From the NCBI GenBank assembly GCA_016806145.1, contig CP063166.1, positions 1,922,001 to 1,986,000 on the forward strand: a DNA stretch of 64,000 bases, given 5' to 3'. The translations under genes and the position numbers were made by a program. Origin of the DNA: Variovorax paradoxus. Its GTDB lineage: Bacteria; Pseudomonadota; Gammaproteobacteria; Burkholderiales; Burkholderiaceae_C. Below are positions 62,192 to 64,000 of the stretch, one piece after another. Numbering within the stretch: position 1 is the first letter of the stretch; the number at the start of each line of letters is the position of its first letter. The notes under the pieces are model-generated. The model was not told the origin of the DNA and ran no database searches. It saw only the letters and a program-made list of their open reading frames with translations.

Positions 62192-63361
62192 ATGACCCAC
62201 CGCCAATCCTACGAAGGCGTAGCCGTAGCGGTCCCCGTCACGGTGCCCTACCAACGCTACTCCACGCTCACAGCGCACTGGTTCCTGGGCCAGGCGATCG
62301 AGGCCCTCGTCAAAGACAGCGGCATCGAAAAAGACGCAATAGACGGCCTCTGCATCAGCAGCTTCTCGCTCGCCCCAGACACCGCAGTAGGCGTCACCCA
62401 GCACCTGGGCCTCTCGCCACGCTGGCTCGACCACGTACCCACCGGCGGCGCCTCGGGCGTGATGTGCCTGCGCCGTGCCGCGCGCGCGGTGCAGAGCGGC
62501 GATGCCGACGTCGTGGCCTGCGTGGCGGCCGACACCAACCATGTCGACTCCTTCCGCCAGACCCTCGGCAGCTTCAGCAACTTCGCGCGCGATGCCACCT
62601 ATCCCTATGGATCGGGCGGGCCCAATTCGATCTTCGCGATGATCACCGCGCACTACATGCGCCGCTTCGGTGCCAAGCGCGAGGACTTCGGCCGCATCGC
62701 GGTGGACCAGCGCGCCAATGCGTTGCGCAATCCCAACGCCATGTTCAAGAAGCCGCTCACGCTCGACGAATACATGGACGCGCGGCCGATCGCCGAGCCC
62801 TTGCACCTGTTCGATTGCGTCATGCCCTGCGCGGGGGCCGAGGCCTTCCTCGTGATGAGCGAGGAGCGTGCGCGTGACCTGGGCCTTGCCCACGTCGCGA
62901 TCCGTGGTGCCATCGAACGCCACAACGCCTATTCCGAAGACCCGGTGATGGTGCAGGGCGGCTGGCGCCGCGACCGCGACGACCTCTATGCCCAGGCCGG
63001 CGCCGCGCCCGCGCAGGTCGACTTCATCCAGACCTACGACGACTACCCCGTGATCGCCATGATGCAGTTCGAGGACCTGGGCTTCTGCGAGAAGGGCGAG
63101 GGCCCGGCCTTCGTGCGCTCGCACACCATGACCTGCGAAGGCAGCTTTCCCAACAACACCAGCGGCGGCCAGCTTTCCGCGGGCCAGGCCGGTGCCGCGG
63201 GCGGCTTCCTCGGCATGACCGAGACCATCCGCCAGCTCACCGACACCGCGGATGCGCGCCGCGTGCCCGACGCCAAGCTGGGCCTCGTGGCCGGCTTCGG
63301 CATGGTCACCTACGACCGCTGCCTGTGCACCGGCGCCGTCCTCCTGGGGAGAAGCCAATGA
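62192..63361 (+). CDS. Thiolase-like (SCP2/lipid-transfer type) protein, possible retro-aldolase
   Basis: 389-residue thiolase-fold protein of the nonspecific-lipid-transfer branch. The region that normally holds the nucleophilic Cys reads VPTGGASGVMCLRRAARAV (Ser/Gly at the nucleophile position), and the C-terminal GHP catalytic motif is NTSGGQLSAGQAGAAGG. The classic thiolase residues are therefore replaced. Such proteins pair with DUF35 partners (the next gene), as in steroid side-chain Ltp aldolases, where they cleave tertiary 3-hydroxyacyl-CoAs. Its stop overlaps the next ATG in an ATGA junction. Confidence 0.85.
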   Translation: MTHRQSYEGVAVAVPVTVPYQRYSTLTAHWFLGQAIEALVKDSGIEKDAIDGLCISSFSLAPDTAVGVTQHLGLSPRWLDHVPTGGASGVMCLRRAARAVQSGDADVVACVAADTNHVDSFRQTLGSFSNFARDATYPYGSGGPNSIFAMITAHYMRRFGAKREDFGRIAVDQRANALRNPNAMFKKPLTLDEYMDARPIAEPLHLFDCVMPCAGAEAFLVMSEERARDLGLAHVAIRGAIERHNAYSEDPVMVQGGWRRDRDDLYAQAGAAPAQVDFIQTYDDYPVIAMMQFEDLGFCEKGEGPAFVRSHTMTCEGSFPNNTSGGQLSAGQAGAAGGFLGMTETIRQLTDTADARRVPDAKLGLVAGFGMVTYDRCLCTGAVLLGRSQ

Positions 63362-64000
63362 CCATGCCCCTCATGCGCCCCCCGCGCAAGAACCCCGTGC
63401 TGCGCACGCGGCAGATGAACCTGCCGCCCTGGCAGCGCGGCCGCATCGCGCTGGGCATCACCGCCGCCGCGGCCGAGGGCCGCTTCGAGCTGCAGACCTG
63501 CGAGGACTGCGGCACCGTGCAGTACCCGCCGCGCGCGGCCTGCCACAAGTGCCTGTCGCCGCACCTCGCCTGGCGCGAGCAGGACGGCGAGGGCGAGCTG
63601 CTGAGCAGCACCACGCTGCATCACAGCAACGACCTGTTCTTCCGCGAACGCCTGCCCTGGCGGCTGGGCCTGGTGCACCTCGATGCCGGCCCGACGCTGA
63701 TGGTGCACCTGCACGGCGAGGTCGGCGAGGCGCCCTCGCGCGTCAAGGTGGGCGCGCGGCTCGATCGCGCGGGACAGGCGGTACTGATCGGATTCCCGAA
63801 CCAAGGAAGTGCACACATGGCCGACGACAGGATGCTCAGAGAAATGACCAGCGACCCCAAGTTCCGCAAGGTGCTGGTGACCGACGGCAAGACCGAGGTC
63901 GGGCAGGCGATCGTGCGCGCCCTCGTGAAGGCCGGCGCCGACATCGTCTGGGTCGGCCATGCCGAACCCTGGAAGAAGCTCGGCGACGGCCTCGACGACA
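63358..64000 (+). CDS. DUF35 zinc-ribbon/OB-fold protein fused to an SDR domain (partial)
   Basis: The frame opens at ATG 63358, coupled to the thiolase-like gene, and runs off the window after 214 codons. Residues 1 to about 145 are a DUF35 domain: Cys4 zinc ribbon C48-x2-C51-x10-C62-x2-C65, then the OB-fold (GELLSSTTLHHSNDLFFRERLPWRLGLVHL). From M154 the chain continues in frame into an SDR-like Rossmann start (FRKVLVTDGKTEVGQAIVRALVKAGADIVWVG), with a degenerate nucleotide loop (DGKTEVGQ). An AAGGAAG stands just before ATG 63817, so a separate SDR protein could also be made. Confidence 0.82.
   Translation, partial: MTMPLMRPPRKNPVLRTRQMNLPPWQRGRIALGITAAAAEGRFELQTCEDCGTVQYPPRAACHKCLSPHLAWREQDGEGELLSSTTLHHSNDLFFRERLPWRLGLVHLDAGPTLMVHLHGEVGEAPSRVKVGARLDRAGQAVLIGFPNQGSAHMADDRMLREMTSDPKFRKVLVTDGKTEVGQAIVRALVKAGADIVWVGHAEPWKKLGDGLDD

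Overview
The window is a GC-rich (roughly two-thirds G+C), densely coded stretch of a betaproteobacterial chromosome. Gene order and protein content (argF-argD-DUF3579-rpsT-murJ, rpsP-rimM-trmD-rplS, a Gram-negative porin, KynBUA with an Lrp-type regulator, an ECF42/DGPF operon and a Rieske/auxin-type catabolic cluster) point to the Comamonadaceae, most likely Variovorax or a close relative. This assignment is inferred from the sequence and has not been tested by a search. I see no rRNA, tRNA, CRISPR array, prophage or intact insertion sequence.

Layout. 1-3.7 kb: end of a membrane protein, aconitase A and a small phosphoesterase. 3.7-10.8 kb: two iron-uptake loci, efeUOB plus an extra EfeO-like protein behind a Fur-type dyad, then feoA-feoB with a Cys-rich membrane protein. 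10.8-17.1 kb: a FAD monooxygenase, a SUKH/ankyrin protein, the kynBUA tryptophan-to-anthranilate operon with divergent kynR, and a YkgJ-type protein. 17.1-22.9 kb: arginine synthesis, S20, MurJ and SirB1. 22.9-27.8 kb: a VOC protein, two DGPF/YciI proteins with an ECF42 sigma factor, and a convergent GlxA/PfpI/isochorismatase operon. 27.9-35.3 kb: an AI-2E-type transporter, purM, hda, pcnB-folK (with two apparent frameshifts) and a DUF47-Pit phosphate uptake pair. 35.3-49.1 kb: a porin, the S16 operon, Nudix, CobD-like, HisC, RsgA, PCD, M48 protease, oligoribonuclease and a DEAD-box helicase with a long leader.

49.2-64 kb is the accessory, catabolic end. A four-gene translationally coupled operon (octopine-dehydrogenase-like, 3-hydroxyacyl-CoA dehydrogenase, alpha/beta-hydrolase fold, MDR reductase) runs up to a MarR regulator. 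The MarR gene is divergent from a long operon: 2-oxoacid:ferredoxin oxidoreductase (IorA/IorB type), PDR/VanB reductase, Rieske oxygenase alpha and beta, acyl-CoA ligase, thiolase-like protein, and a DUF35-SDR fusion cut by the window edge. The set resembles the iad (indole-3-acetate degradation) type of cluster reported from Variovorax. I propose a CoA-dependent route: ring oxygenation, CoA activation, retro-aldol cleavage by the thiolase-like/DUF35 pair, then oxidative decarboxylation of an aryl-2-oxoacid by the IorAB pair towards anthranilate. Kynurenine breakdown by kynBUA would reach the same compound. The intergenic control region carries a near-perfect sigma-54 -24/-12 element and a candidate MarR operator. 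Two large structured inverted-repeat elements sit inside the operon.
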